Of a DNA stretch of 39,002 nt, positions 24,123 through 32,473 are shown piece by piece (the stretch's first letter is position 1; each line of letters opens with the position of its first letter). Source of the DNA: an uncultured Spartobacteria bacterium (GTDB lineage: Bacteria > Verrucomicrobiota > Verrucomicrobiia > Chthoniobacterales > Chthoniobacteraceae). The notes under the pieces were generated by a model, which saw only the letters and a program-made list of their open reading frames with translations, was not told where the DNA came from and did no database searches. The translations under genes and the position numbers were made by a program. Where the stretch lies: assembly GCA_903916085.1 (NCBI GenBank), contig CAIWVL010000135.1:1-39002 (forward strand), given 5' to 3'.

Positions 24123-24584
24123 TTAGCGGCCTGGAGCATCGAACACTTCGAGGATGTCCTGAGCAGCCTCAGCGGAAGCAAGACGCTCACGCACACTTCT
24201 GTCGTTGAGGAACTTGGCAATTGCAGCGAGGGTGCGTAGATGAATTTGGAATTGATCCTTGGGAACCACAAATAACACCACGAACCGTACTGGGGCGTGA
24301 TCGAGGGCACCGAACTCGATCCCATTTTTAGAGCGTCCAAAAGCGGCTACGACATTTGAAACCTTGTCGGAAGAAGCGTGGGGGATCGCGATCCCGAGAC
24401 CGATGCCGGTACTCATGGTGTGCTCACGCTCCTGCAAGGCGTCGAGCACATTACGTCGATCCTCAGGGGCGATGCGCTCTTGGGTTACCAACAAATCCAC
24501 TAGCTCAGTAATGGCCGACCAACGTTCTGTGGCCTGCATCTCGGGAATAATTTGCTCTGCCGAGAGTAGGGTGGCGAGGGTCAT
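24123..24584 (-). CDS. PTS EIIA (fructose/nitrogen type, PtsN-like)
   Basis: 153 aa, a single EIIA type 2 domain as in PtsN. The phosphorylated histidine is His69 in GLGIAIPHASSDKV, and EREHTMSTGIGLG leads into it. VRFVVLFVVPKDQFQIHL is the conserved strand after the active site. No EIIB, EIIC or HPr genes lie nearby, so a regulatory role (nitrogen-related PTS) is more likely than sugar uptake. It sits between a glycosyltransferase gene and argS on the same strand. Confidence 0.88.
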   Translation of the reverse strand: MTLATLLSAEQIIPEMQATERWSAITELVDLLVTQERIAPEDRRNVLDALQEREHTMSTGIGLGIAIPHASSDKVSNVVAAFGRSKNGIEFGALDHAPVRFVVLFVVPKDQFQIHLRTLAAIAKFLNDRSVRERLASAEAAQDILEVFDAPGR

Positions 24585-24661
24585 AGGGTGGCTCAGGACA
24601 ACGGTTAAGCTAGGCTTTGAAGATAGCCAGACATCCTACTCTTACAAGCCCTGAGTCAAAC

Positions 24662-25870
24662 CTAGCGCTCGGTCTGCAAGGGGTGACGCACTGCGTAGAG
24701 GCGCCCTTTCCAAAGCACACCGGGACCTCTGGAACGCCGCCAACTATTCATTCCAATCGCCAAGGCAAAACCATAAGCAAATGGATGCAAAATAACGCTC
24801 CACCACGAACCTCCAAGGCCTGCTGTGGCTAGGATTCGCATCGTTAGAATCACGCACACCTGTAGTACCGCCCAGTCTCTATACCTCTCAGGCCCAAGCA
24901 GAAACGCAAACGGCAGCAGGAGCAACACCAACTGAAGCAACCCCGCCGCCCAAAACCCAATCGCGAACCCCTCGAATGCAGCCCGCGCGTTTTTAGTGAA
25001 GCCTTCCCACACTTCCCTAGTGTTGCGATACATCCGGCAGCGTACGAATCTAGCTCCGTCGCAGTTCACCCACCACAGTCCCTCTCCCATACGCTCCGCT
25101 ACGGCACGCCCAAGTGCAACATCTTCAACTAGATGCTCGCGCAACGCCAAATGCCCGCCGATTGCTCGATAACCGGTTCGGGAGAAAAATAACACCTGCC
25201 CGTTGGCTGCACCTAAGCCACGCCGCCACGAAATAGGCACGCGCTGGCGCCAAAGAGGTTTCTTTCCAAGAAGATACACCAGCAGATGAGGATAAAACAG
25301 CAACCCGCAAAACGGCAACAGCGACACCACAAGCCGTTCAGCGAACGTCTCGGTAAGCTGCTCGGGCCAAGCGGAAACCAGCACTGCTTCCTGCTGCCGA
25401 GCCATTCCAAGAAGCGCCCGGAGCATCCCAGGCTGATGCTCCGTATCAGCATCCGTGAACAAGAGATACTCGCCATCAGCCACTTGAGAGAGCTGATGAC
25501 ATGCCCAGTTTTTTCCTACCCAGCGTTCTGGGAGTTCGGCTCCGCGTAACAAGCCGCCGTTGCCCTCGGTCAGTCCTAACGAACGCACAATCGCAGCTGT
25601 GGAGTCGGTGGAATGATCATCGAGCACATGGACACTGAAGTTTGGGTAATCCTGCGTCAGGAGCGAGCGCACGCACCGCTCGATGTTCAACGCCTCGTTG
25701 CGAGCGGGAACCAGCACAGAAATCCGAGGCGATACCGCGCCGGACGGTTGGTGCAACAGAGGGGCGCGCAGTCTGGGCATCACAGCGAGATGCACAGCGA
25801 GCTGAAACAAGGCAACCAACAGAAGCGCGAGCACTACCCCGTGAAATAGGGTGATAAGAAAGGGCGGCAT
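24662..25870 (-). CDS. Membrane glycosyltransferase family 2
   Basis: 402 aa. The GT-A core has ISVLVPARNEALNIERCVRS, DDHSTDST, the metal-binding TDADTEH, and VEDVALGRAVA. A TM helix lies at about 5-30, and three or four hydrophobic segments lie after residue 300 (FWAAGLLQLVLLLLPFAFLL, and WWSVILHPFAYGFALAIG). The pattern resembles CrtQ/HpnB-like transferases that work on membrane lipids such as carotenoids or hopanoids. It follows dxs and an ABC ATPase on the same strand with only a 21-bp gap, which fits an isoprenoid-lipid substrate; this link is inference. Confidence 0.82.
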   Translation of the reverse strand: MPPFLITLFHGVVLALLLVALFQLAVHLAVMPRLRAPLLHQPSGAVSPRISVLVPARNEALNIERCVRSLLTQDYPNFSVHVLDDHSTDSTAAIVRSLGLTEGNGGLLRGAELPERWVGKNWACHQLSQVADGEYLLFTDADTEHQPGMLRALLGMARQQEAVLVSAWPEQLTETFAERLVVSLLPFCGLLFYPHLLVYLLGKKPLWRQRVPISWRRGLGAANGQVLFFSRTGYRAIGGHLALREHLVEDVALGRAVAERMGEGLWWVNCDGARFVRCRMYRNTREVWEGFTKNARAAFEGFAIGFWAAGLLQLVLLLLPFAFLLGPERYRDWAVLQVCVILTMRILATAGLGGSWWSVILHPFAYGFALAIGMNSWRRSRGPGVLWKGRLYAVRHPLQTER

Positions 25871-25891
25871 AGGTAAGTACGATTCAAGCTG

Positions 25892-26875
25892 CTAGTGCTG
25901 AACCGTATCAAACAACTGCCGGATAACCTCTTCCACTGACGGCTCAGTCACAGCGAGATCGCTCACGGGCCAAGCTGCCAGCGCTTCCCGACACACATCC
26001 GCCACGCGGCTTCGCGCCACGCGCAGACGCACGCTCAGCGGCGTCTGTTCGAGGACTTCACCCATTTCCACAAAGCGCGCGTCTACTTCCCGCGAAAACG
26101 TTAGGAGCAATACCTTGTGGGCCGAAAACCGGTCCACCACTGAGGAAAGCGGTCCGTCGAAAAATAGTTTACCGTGGTCAATGATGATGACCCTGTGGCA
26201 AAGCTCCTCAATGTCACCCATGTAATGGCTAGTGAGCAATGTGGTTACGCCAGAAGCTTTGTTATGACGCTTCAAAAACTCGCGGACCCGCTTTTGCGAC
26301 GTGACATCCAGCCCAATGGTGGGTTCGTCCAAGAACAACACGCGGGGTGAATGTAACAGCGCTGCAATGAGTTCCATCTTCATGCGCTCACCCAAGGAAA
26401 GCTCGCGGACCATAACATCCAGTTTATCCCTGCAATCGAGCAAGACGGTAAGCTCCTCCACGACCGCCTCAAACTTTTTGCGCTCAATGCCATAGATCAC
26501 CCGGTTCAGCTCCAGGGATTCGCGGGCGGGCAAGTCCCACCACAACGCGTTTTTCTGTCCCATGAGCAAGGCGAACTGGCGCTTCATCGCATCCTTGCGG
26601 TCCCAAGGCGTGAAGCCGAGGACATTGGCCTCGCCACCAGTGGGCTGCACGAGGCCGGAAAGCATCTTAAGCATCGTTGTTTTTCCGGCACCATTGGGCC
26701 CCAGAAAGCCGACGAACTCGCCCTCTTGAATACTAAAACTCACGCCGTCCACCGCACGCATTTCGGTGTACTCGCGATGAAATAATCCACGCAATGCCCC
26801 ACCCAAACCGGGCTGCTTCTTGTACGTGCGGAAGGCTTTAGTCAATCCGCGGACGTCAATAGTGGGGCCATTCAC
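25892..26875 (-). CDS. ABC-2-type transporter ATP-binding protein
   Basis: 327 aa ATPase with Walker A GPNGAGKTT (59-67), Q-loop LLMGQKN, signature LSLGE (159-163), Walker B LFLDEP with Asp183-Glu184, and H-loop His217 in TSHYMGDIEE. The insertion near residues 20-40 and the C-terminal extension after 240 match the COG4586 type, which is normally encoded beside two ABC-2 permeases. Here no permease gene follows: the next gene, 21 bp downstream, is a glycosyltransferase, and dxs is 36 bp upstream. The membrane partner must lie elsewhere, or the gene has been separated from it. Confidence 0.9.
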   Translation of the reverse strand: MNGPTIDVRGLTKAFRTYKKQPGLGGALRGLFHREYTEMRAVDGVSFSIQEGEFVGFLGPNGAGKTTMLKMLSGLVQPTGGEANVLGFTPWDRKDAMKRQFALLMGQKNALWWDLPARESLELNRVIYGIERKKFEAVVEELTVLLDCRDKLDVMVRELSLGERMKMELIAALLHSPRVLFLDEPTIGLDVTSQKRVREFLKRHNKASGVTTLLTSHYMGDIEELCHRVIIIDHGKLFFDGPLSSVVDRFSAHKVLLLTFSREVDARFVEMGEVLEQTPLSVRLRVARSRVADVCREALAAWPVSDLAVTEPSVEEVIRQLFDTVQH

Positions 26876-26911
26876 GTTATGTTAAGAGTGAGGGCTCTAC
26901 CATTTTCCGCA

Positions 26912-28846
26912 CTAAGCCAAAGCGGCGGGCGGGCGCGTGGGCACAGAGGGCAGAACGCCATCAAGCAGGGCCAGAATTCGCTCCACAGCGGCCTCGGCGG
27001 TGACGCCGTGCTTCTTACGAAGAATGTCCACCGCCCCATGTTCGACGAACTGGTCGGGCCATCCAATGCGTACCACAGGAACATGAATCCCCTCTTCAGA
27101 AAGGTGCTCCATCACGGAACTGCCGTAGCCGTTTACAACCACGTGATCTTCAAAGGTGCAAATGACATCTGCAGAGCGGGCGTAGAACTCCAGGGTGCCA
27201 GTGTCTAAAGGCTTAATCCAGCGCGGGTTAATGACTGCACTCGAAATTCCCCGAGCTTCCAAAATGACCGCAGCTTCCTCCGCCATTGCGCACAGGTTTC
27301 CCAATCCAAACAGCGCGACACGCACCGGTTGCGCCCCCCCGTGACGTACCACCTCGGACTTGCTGATTTCCAAGAGACGTGGCTGCTCTGCGGGCACTGC
27401 ACCTGTACCAACACCACGCGGATACCGGATGGCGATGGGTCCATTGTAATGGTTCATCGTCCAAAGCATGTCCACAAACTCAGCCTCATCGCGAGGAGTG
27501 CAGAACACGAGGTTCGGCACATGGCGCAGATAACCGATGTCGAAAAGCCCGTGGTGCGTGGGGCCGTCGTCCCCAGAAAGGCCGCCGCGATCCATACACA
27601 ACGCCACGTTGAGCTTCTGGAGCGCGATGTCGTGCATGATCATGTCGAAAGCACGCTGCATGAAGGTCGAATAGATCGCGAGGAAGGGTTTGAAACCCTG
27701 CGTGGCGAGACCACAAGCAAACAGCGCGGCATGCTCCTCAGCGATGCCAACGTCGAAATAACGCTTCGGATGCGCCGCCGCAAACGCCGCAAGGCCGGTA
27801 CCCGTAGGCATGGCCGCCGTAATTGCCACGAGCCGGTTGTTTTGCTCCGCAAACTTCGCGAGCGTATGCCCCAGCAGCTCGGAAAAAGTAGCCGTAGCCA
27901 TGGGTTTTGTAGCCCCCGTCTTAGGCTCGAACTTGCCGAGGCCGTGAAACTTATCGGGCTTCTCTAAAGCTGGAGCATAGCCCCGCCCCTTCTGGGTGAG
28001 AATGTGCAAAATCACGGGTTCGTTCTGAGTTTTCAGGAACTCAAAAGTCCGCACCAAAAGAGGAATGTCGTGCCCATCGATGGGCCCGTAATAGCGGAAG
28101 CCAAACTCCTCAAAAATCACGCTGGGCAGGATGAGGTTTTTCACCCCCGCTTCCACGCGGTGCGCAAAATCCAGCGCAGACTGGCCCCCAATCATCTTCA
28201 CAAAGTTCGACGCCTTTTCGTGTAGATGCGCGTAGGCGGGATTGGTGGCGATTTTGTTGAGATAAGCCGCAATGGCCCCCACATTCTTGGCAATGGACCA
28301 TTCGTTATCGTTGAGAACAACAATGAGACGTTTGGTTTGTTCGGCAACGTTGTTCAGTGCCTCGTAACTAACACCACAAGTAAAGGCAGCATCGCCCGCC
28401 ACACACACGACGTGCTCGTCTCCTCCGCGCAGGTCGCGCCCTACGGCCATGCCAAGCGATGCGGAAAGGGCAGTGCCGGCGTGGCCCGCGCCATAACAGT
28501 CGTGCTCACTTTCGGAACGCAAAAGGAAGCCGTTTAGGCCCTCGTACTGACGGATCGTATCGAAGCGTTCACGCCTGCCCGTAAGCAACTTATGCACGTA
28601 ACCCTGATGCGATACATCGAACACAAACTTATCCGTCGGCGTGGAGAAAACGCGATGCAACGCGATGGTCAACTCCACGACACCGAGGTTCGGTCCGAGG
28701 TGCCCCCCTACTGAGGTCGGGTTATCCTCTGAAAGCACGCGCACAAGCTCATCGCGTACCTCCTGGGCCAGATCAAAGAGATCCCGCTCCCGCAACTTTT
28801 TAACATCAGCAGGCGTGTTGATGGACGGTAGAAACTTGGTGGACAT
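26912..28846 (-). CDS. dxs: 1-deoxy-D-xylulose-5-phosphate synthase
   Basis: Thiamine-diphosphate enzyme condensing pyruvate and glyceraldehyde-3-phosphate, the entry step of the MEP isoprenoid pathway; 644 aa, normal length. Key features are His80 (DVSHQGYVHKLLTGRR), the ThDP/Mg site G151-D-A with LNDNEWSI, and the transketolase pyrimidine-binding part with catalytic Glu371/372 in VGIAEEHAALFACGL. DRGGLSGDDGPTHHGLFD also belongs to this part. The C-terminal transketolase domain begins near residue 510. It lies next to xseB, a common neighbour, and heads a likely operon with the ABC ATPase and glycosyltransferase. Confidence 0.97.
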   Translation of the reverse strand: MSTKFLPSINTPADVKKLRERDLFDLAQEVRDELVRVLSEDNPTSVGGHLGPNLGVVELTIALHRVFSTPTDKFVFDVSHQGYVHKLLTGRRERFDTIRQYEGLNGFLLRSESEHDCYGAGHAGTALSASLGMAVGRDLRGGDEHVVCVAGDAAFTCGVSYEALNNVAEQTKRLIVVLNDNEWSIAKNVGAIAAYLNKIATNPAYAHLHEKASNFVKMIGGQSALDFAHRVEAGVKNLILPSVIFEEFGFRYYGPIDGHDIPLLVRTFEFLKTQNEPVILHILTQKGRGYAPALEKPDKFHGLGKFEPKTGATKPMATATFSELLGHTLAKFAEQNNRLVAITAAMPTGTGLAAFAAAHPKRYFDVGIAEEHAALFACGLATQGFKPFLAIYSTFMQRAFDMIMHDIALQKLNVALCMDRGGLSGDDGPTHHGLFDIGYLRHVPNLVFCTPRDEAEFVDMLWTMNHYNGPIAIRYPRGVGTGAVPAEQPRLLEISKSEVVRHGGAQPVRVALFGLGNLCAMAEEAAVILEARGISSAVINPRWIKPLDTGTLEFYARSADVICTFEDHVVVNGYGSSVMEHLSEEGIHVPVVRIGWPDQFVEHGAVDILRKKHGVTAEAAVERILALLDGVLPSVPTRPPAALA

Positions 28847-28984
28847 GGAAATTATGGGGAGTCCTGCAGGAGCAGGGACGGAATAGGAATTGCGAATGAG
28901 GGCGCGACAAACAGCTTACACAGCTCTGGTTAAGCGACTTTTAGGTTACAGCACACTGCTTGAACTCAGGCACGGTCACTCAAA

Positions 28985-29314
28985 CTAAAACAGGCTCACC
29001 TCGTCGGGCGGAGTCTTTTTGGCGGCACTAGCACGTGAGGTCGGCACGTGCGCGGTCTCTGGCGAAGCGGCTGCCGCCGGGTCAAACGCGGCGAGGTCAG
29101 CGCCACCCGAAGCGTTACGGGTGATAATTTCGATACGCTTTTCCGCAGTGTTAAGTCTTTCCTGACAGACTTTTACAAGCCGAGTGCCTTCTTCGTAACG
29201 CCCCAAGAGTTCCTCCAAAGGAAGTTTGTCTCCCTCCATTTCCTCCACGATTTGCTCAAGGCGTTCCAACGCGGATTCGAAGGTCGGTTCAGGTTTAGAG
29301 GTCAGTTTGGCCAT
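28985..29314 (-). CDS. xseB: Exodeoxyribonuclease VII small subunit
   Basis: Small subunit of ExoVII, which degrades single-stranded DNA together with XseA. 109 aa. The conserved coiled region is FESALERLEQIVEEMEGDKL, PLEELLGRYEEGTRLVKVCQ and ERLNTAEKRIEII. A longer than usual C-terminal tail (about 35 residues, Ala/Thr-rich) ends with DEVSLF. xseA is not in the window. It lies 138 bp upstream of dxs on the same strand, the classic xseB-dxs neighbourhood. Confidence 0.92.
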   Translation of the reverse strand: MAKLTSKPEPTFESALERLEQIVEEMEGDKLPLEELLGRYEEGTRLVKVCQERLNTAEKRIEIITRNASGGADLAAFDPAAAASPETAHVPTSRASAAKKTPPDEVSLF

Positions 29315-29748
29315 GGGACGATCTCAGACCTTACGCGTTGCATGAAGTGAGCTCAACCCCGCGTTTACAGCAGGCCGAGGGCGGCGATTAACGCCCAAGA
29401 GAGGATTCAGTACAGCGCAGTTCTCTCTCCAGAAACGTGGAGTCCAATCAACCGCCACATGCTTAGAAGATCGGAGTAAAGTCGCTCCGTTGCTCCGCTG
29501 TCTCACCAGACTCAATAAGCGTGACAGAGACCACCCAATCCCCGTTCGGAGATTCACGCAAAAGCTTGCCAACCTGATATTTCAGCCCGAACTCTTAAAA
29601 GCTCCTGATCATTCCGATGGGGCACAACGACGGGGATTGGATCCGTTTCTTGATTCGTCAATGAATGGGTCATCGAGGCGCATTGTGCGGGGAAGTGCCG
29701 CGTTTGCGCCCCACTGCGCCAGCCTTCCCCAACCGCCGTTTCACCGAC
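29315..29748. other. 434-bp gap holding one decayed small gene
   Basis: No intact gene is supported between xseB and the receiver/DUF4388 gene. The only coding-like signal is the frameshifted minus-strand frame at 29463-29673. Longer frames here (29490-29837 plus, 29324-29572 minus) are Arg/Ser/Leu-rich and have no family features. No tRNA, repeat or clear terminator was seen. Confidence 0.5.
29463..29673 (-). pseudogene. Frameshifted small gene (about 69 aa if healed)
   Basis: On the minus strand, a frame from the ATG at 29673 (MTHSLTNQETDPIPVVVPHR, then NDQELL) continues in the next frame after skipping one base near 29595. It then reads EFGLKYQVGKLLRESPNGDW, VVSVTLIESGETAEQRSD, FTPIF and a TAA at 29463. 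The two halves join into a sensible soluble protein, while the unshifted frame ends after 39 codons. The slip point is next to a short T4/A2 run. It could be a real mutation, a sequencing error, or less likely programmed frameshifting. No family recognised. Confidence 0.45.
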
Positions 29749-30945
29749 CTACGCTCTCCGGCGTGCGGCCATTGCAGGTAGCGCTGCACCGGGAAGGCCC
29801 ATGCCACTCCAGTAATCCATCACGCCCAACGTCGTGAACCGGAACACCATGGCCTGTGCCTCCGCCAAATCCACGCCCGTACGCTTCGCGAGCGACAGGA
29901 GCGATTCTGCGCCATTCACTCCAGCCGCAAAACGCGATTCGCGCTCAGTGAGCCGCAGGCGCTGCACCATTTCAGTGCCGCGCCGCGTGTAAACAGGAGA
30001 ACCATTGGTGCCAATACGCAGCGGCAGAGGAAGTTGCTCCATCCGAATGTGGCGCAATGACACGAGCACCCAATTATCTGCATCGTCACCGGAGGCGGGG
30101 AACTTCGCAGCGAAATCAGGCAACGTATCCATGCGTTCAAATTCGAACGCGACGCGACCAATTGTCCAAAGCGCGGAGAACAGTCGGTGCCCGTGTTCGC
30201 GAATGAGCGGGACGACTTCCTCCTGTGGAAGCAATCCTTTGAGCCCCAGGTACAAAAACATGGGGCACCCCGAAACAGACTGTCCAAGTTGCGCTTCCAT
30301 GACCTGCCCGAGGCTGGCCTGATCAAGAATCGCGGGCGAGTCCCGACAATACAGCGGGTAGTTGCGCGTAGAAGCGAACACGAACCGCCCCTTGCTCACG
30401 TACAACTCAACGGGAGTACGACTCACAAAAAAACGGAGAACACCCGTAAGGCGGTCGCCGTGCGCCATTTGTAAGGCGGCCTGAATTTGAAAAAAGCCCG
30501 TGTGGCCACTGAATGCCGAGCGAGCCGGGTCGTGAAAATGCGGGTCCCCAGCGTGGCGCTCCACCTTTGGAGCTGCAACCATACGGGCAAGCAGTTCGGC
30601 CCAAGCATCCCGGCCGACGGGTTTGGGAAGCACCTTTCGAACATTCGAAAAACGATCCTCCAGCGCATCAGCCTGACCAGAATTATTAGCAATGCAGACG
30701 GGGATGCCTGCAGTCATCGGATCGCTGAGGAGTCGAAGACAGACAGCCTCAGCGCTCAGATCAGGGAGCGAATCGGAAAGGAAAATCAGTTCGGGTTGCG
30801 CGGCCTGCAGACGTTCGAAGGCGTCCACGCCGCGTTGGGCATACAGCACATCTACCGGCGCCCCAGGGTATTGCTGCGCAAGAACCTTCTCCGCCAGCTC
30901 GGCAGAGACTGGCGAATCGTCGATAACGAGTACTTTCTGAAACAT
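29749..30945 (-). CDS. Receiver-like domain fused to a DUF4388-type domain
   Basis: 398 aa. Residues 1-120 form a response-regulator receiver: the acidic pair Asp9-Asp10 (VLVIDDSPVS) and Lys108 (KVLPKPV). The phosphoacceptor position in PELIFLSDSLPD is Ser57, not Asp; Asp58 is one residue late, so this may be a pseudo-receiver. From about residue 145 (SAFSGHTGFFQIQAALQMAH) a DUF4388/PatA-N-like domain follows, with GVLRFFVSRTPVELYVSKGR. The C-terminal 90 residues are helical. Such proteins are linked to motility or polarity control in other phyla; function here is unknown. Divergently transcribed from gltX. Confidence 0.75.
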   Translation of the reverse strand: MFQKVLVIDDSPVSAELAEKVLAQQYPGAPVDVLYAQRGVDAFERLQAAQPELIFLSDSLPDLSAEAVCLRLLSDPMTAGIPVCIANNSGQADALEDRFSNVRKVLPKPVGRDAWAELLARMVAAPKVERHAGDPHFHDPARSAFSGHTGFFQIQAALQMAHGDRLTGVLRFFVSRTPVELYVSKGRFVFASTRNYPLYCRDSPAILDQASLGQVMEAQLGQSVSGCPMFLYLGLKGLLPQEEVVPLIREHGHRLFSALWTIGRVAFEFERMDTLPDFAAKFPASGDDADNWVLVSLRHIRMEQLPLPLRIGTNGSPVYTRRGTEMVQRLRLTERESRFAAGVNGAESLLSLAKRTGVDLAEAQAMVFRFTTLGVMDYWSGMGLPGAALPAMAARRRA

Positions 30946-31139
30946 GACCGGGGTGGGCGACCGGCGGGAATTAGCCCACGGCGCGAGTCACTACACTAAA
31001 CCCCGATGCCACAGGGTCAAGGTTGCTCCACCCGTGCGTTAGATTGCTTTGCACTTAAGACTTCGCAGTGGGCTCAGGTTTACACCGCGTTTTTGCTCGC
31101 CCCACCGGCGTAGGGTTTGCACTTTTGCTTTCCCTTTAT

Positions 31140-32471
31140 ATGAATCCCGAAATCCGCGTCCGCTTCGCCCCATCCCCCACTGGTTACCTGCATGTGGGCG
31201 GTGCCCGGACAGCCCTTTTCAACTGGCTTTACGCCCGCCATCACGGAGGAAAGTTCGTACTCCGCATTGAAGACACCGACAAGGCGAGGAACACCCAGGA
31301 AGCGGTACAAGTGATTCTGGACGGCCTGCGCTGGCTCGGGCTCGACTGGGACGAGGGCCCCGAAGTGGGCGGCGCACACGGCCCCTACTTTCAGTCCCAG
31401 CGCGAAGACATCTACGAGACCTACTTCCAAAAACTCCTCGCCTCCGGTCACTTGTACGAGGACGGCGGAGCTTGGCGGTTTCGCTCCCTGCGCGAGATCG
31501 TGGTCGTAGATGACATCGTTTGTGGGCGCATCGAGTTCGACTTGTCCAACCCAGAAACGCATCCCGACATGACAATTCGGAGGCCGGATGGTTCGTGGAT
31601 TTTCCACTTCGTGAATGTTGTGGATGACATCGAAATGGGCATCACCCACGTGATCCGTGGGGAGGATCACCTTTCAAACACGCCCAAACATCTGGAGCTT
31701 TTCAAGGCGCTCGGTTGCCAGCCGCCCTCCTACGCGCACATCCCGCTGATCCTTAACAAGGACGGCTCAAAGATGAGCAAGCGCGATGCAGGCGCGAGCA
31801 TCACTGGCTACATCGAAGCTGGGTACACGCCCGGGGCCCTGCGCAATTACCTTTCGCTGCTCGGTTGGTCGCCCAAGGACAACCGCGAACTCCTGGAGTT
31901 GGAAGAGACAGTGAACCTGTTCGACCTCAGCAAAGTGAACCGCAAAAACGCGCACTTTGATTTAGACAAGTGCCTCTGGTTAAACACACAGCATCTGACC
32001 AAGCTGCCCTTGGAGCGCTTCCGCGAAATGTGCCTGCCTTTCATTAAAAAAGCTGGCATCGCCTTCGGCCAACCTGAAGCCCTCGATCCAGTGCTCGCGA
32101 TCGTCCGTGAAAAAGTAAAACTCTGCTCCGAGATCCCCGCCTGGATTTCCTACTTCTTCACGGAAGATTACACCTTCGATCCGGAGGCCGCCCGCAAAGC
32201 TTTCGCCTCTCCCGTCGTCCTTGAGCGCCTCACAGCCCTCGTCGCCGCCTTTGACTCCGTCCCCGAATGGAGCGCAGCCTCCGCCGAGGCCGCGCTTAAG
32301 CACACGGCTGCGGAACTCGGCGCGAAACCCAACGAACTCCTCCTGCCAACCCGCGTCTCCGTTTCGGGACGCCCCTCGGGACCCAACTTGTTCCCCATGC
32401 TCGAAATCCTAGGGCAGAAGCGCACCGTAGCCCGTTTACGGAACGCAATCACGACGCACGCACAGGCTTAA
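31140..32471 (+). CDS. gltX: Glutamyl-tRNA synthetase
   Basis: Class I synthetase charging tRNA-Glu, 443 aa from the ATG at 31140 (MNPEIRVRFAPSPTGYLHVG); 24 upstream codons in the open frame are not family-like. The HIGH-type motif is His18-V-G-G in SPTGYLHVGGART, and KMSKS appears as K211-M-S-K214 (DGSKMSKRDAG). Family motifs VIRGEDHLSNTPKHL and FVNVVDDIEMGITH are present. It is somewhat shorter than the usual 470 or so, mainly in the C-terminal anticodon-binding part. aroE starts 2 bp after its stop codon, so the two are cotranscribed. Confidence 0.95.
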   Translation: MNPEIRVRFAPSPTGYLHVGGARTALFNWLYARHHGGKFVLRIEDTDKARNTQEAVQVILDGLRWLGLDWDEGPEVGGAHGPYFQSQREDIYETYFQKLLASGHLYEDGGAWRFRSLREIVVVDDIVCGRIEFDLSNPETHPDMTIRRPDGSWIFHFVNVVDDIEMGITHVIRGEDHLSNTPKHLELFKALGCQPPSYAHIPLILNKDGSKMSKRDAGASITGYIEAGYTPGALRNYLSLLGWSPKDNRELLELEETVNLFDLSKVNRKNAHFDLDKCLWLNTQHLTKLPLERFREMCLPFIKKAGIAFGQPEALDPVLAIVREKVKLCSEIPAWISYFFTEDYTFDPEAARKAFASPVVLERLTALVAAFDSVPEWSAASAEAALKHTAAELGAKPNELLLPTRVSVSGRPSGPNLFPMLEILGQKRTVARLRNAITTHAQA

Positions 32472-32473
32472 CT

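Noticed and set aside
27329-27967. Plus-strand open frame (212 aa) antisense to dxs
   Set aside because: dxs motifs are intact over the same bases; the antisense product is Arg/His-rich and domain-free.
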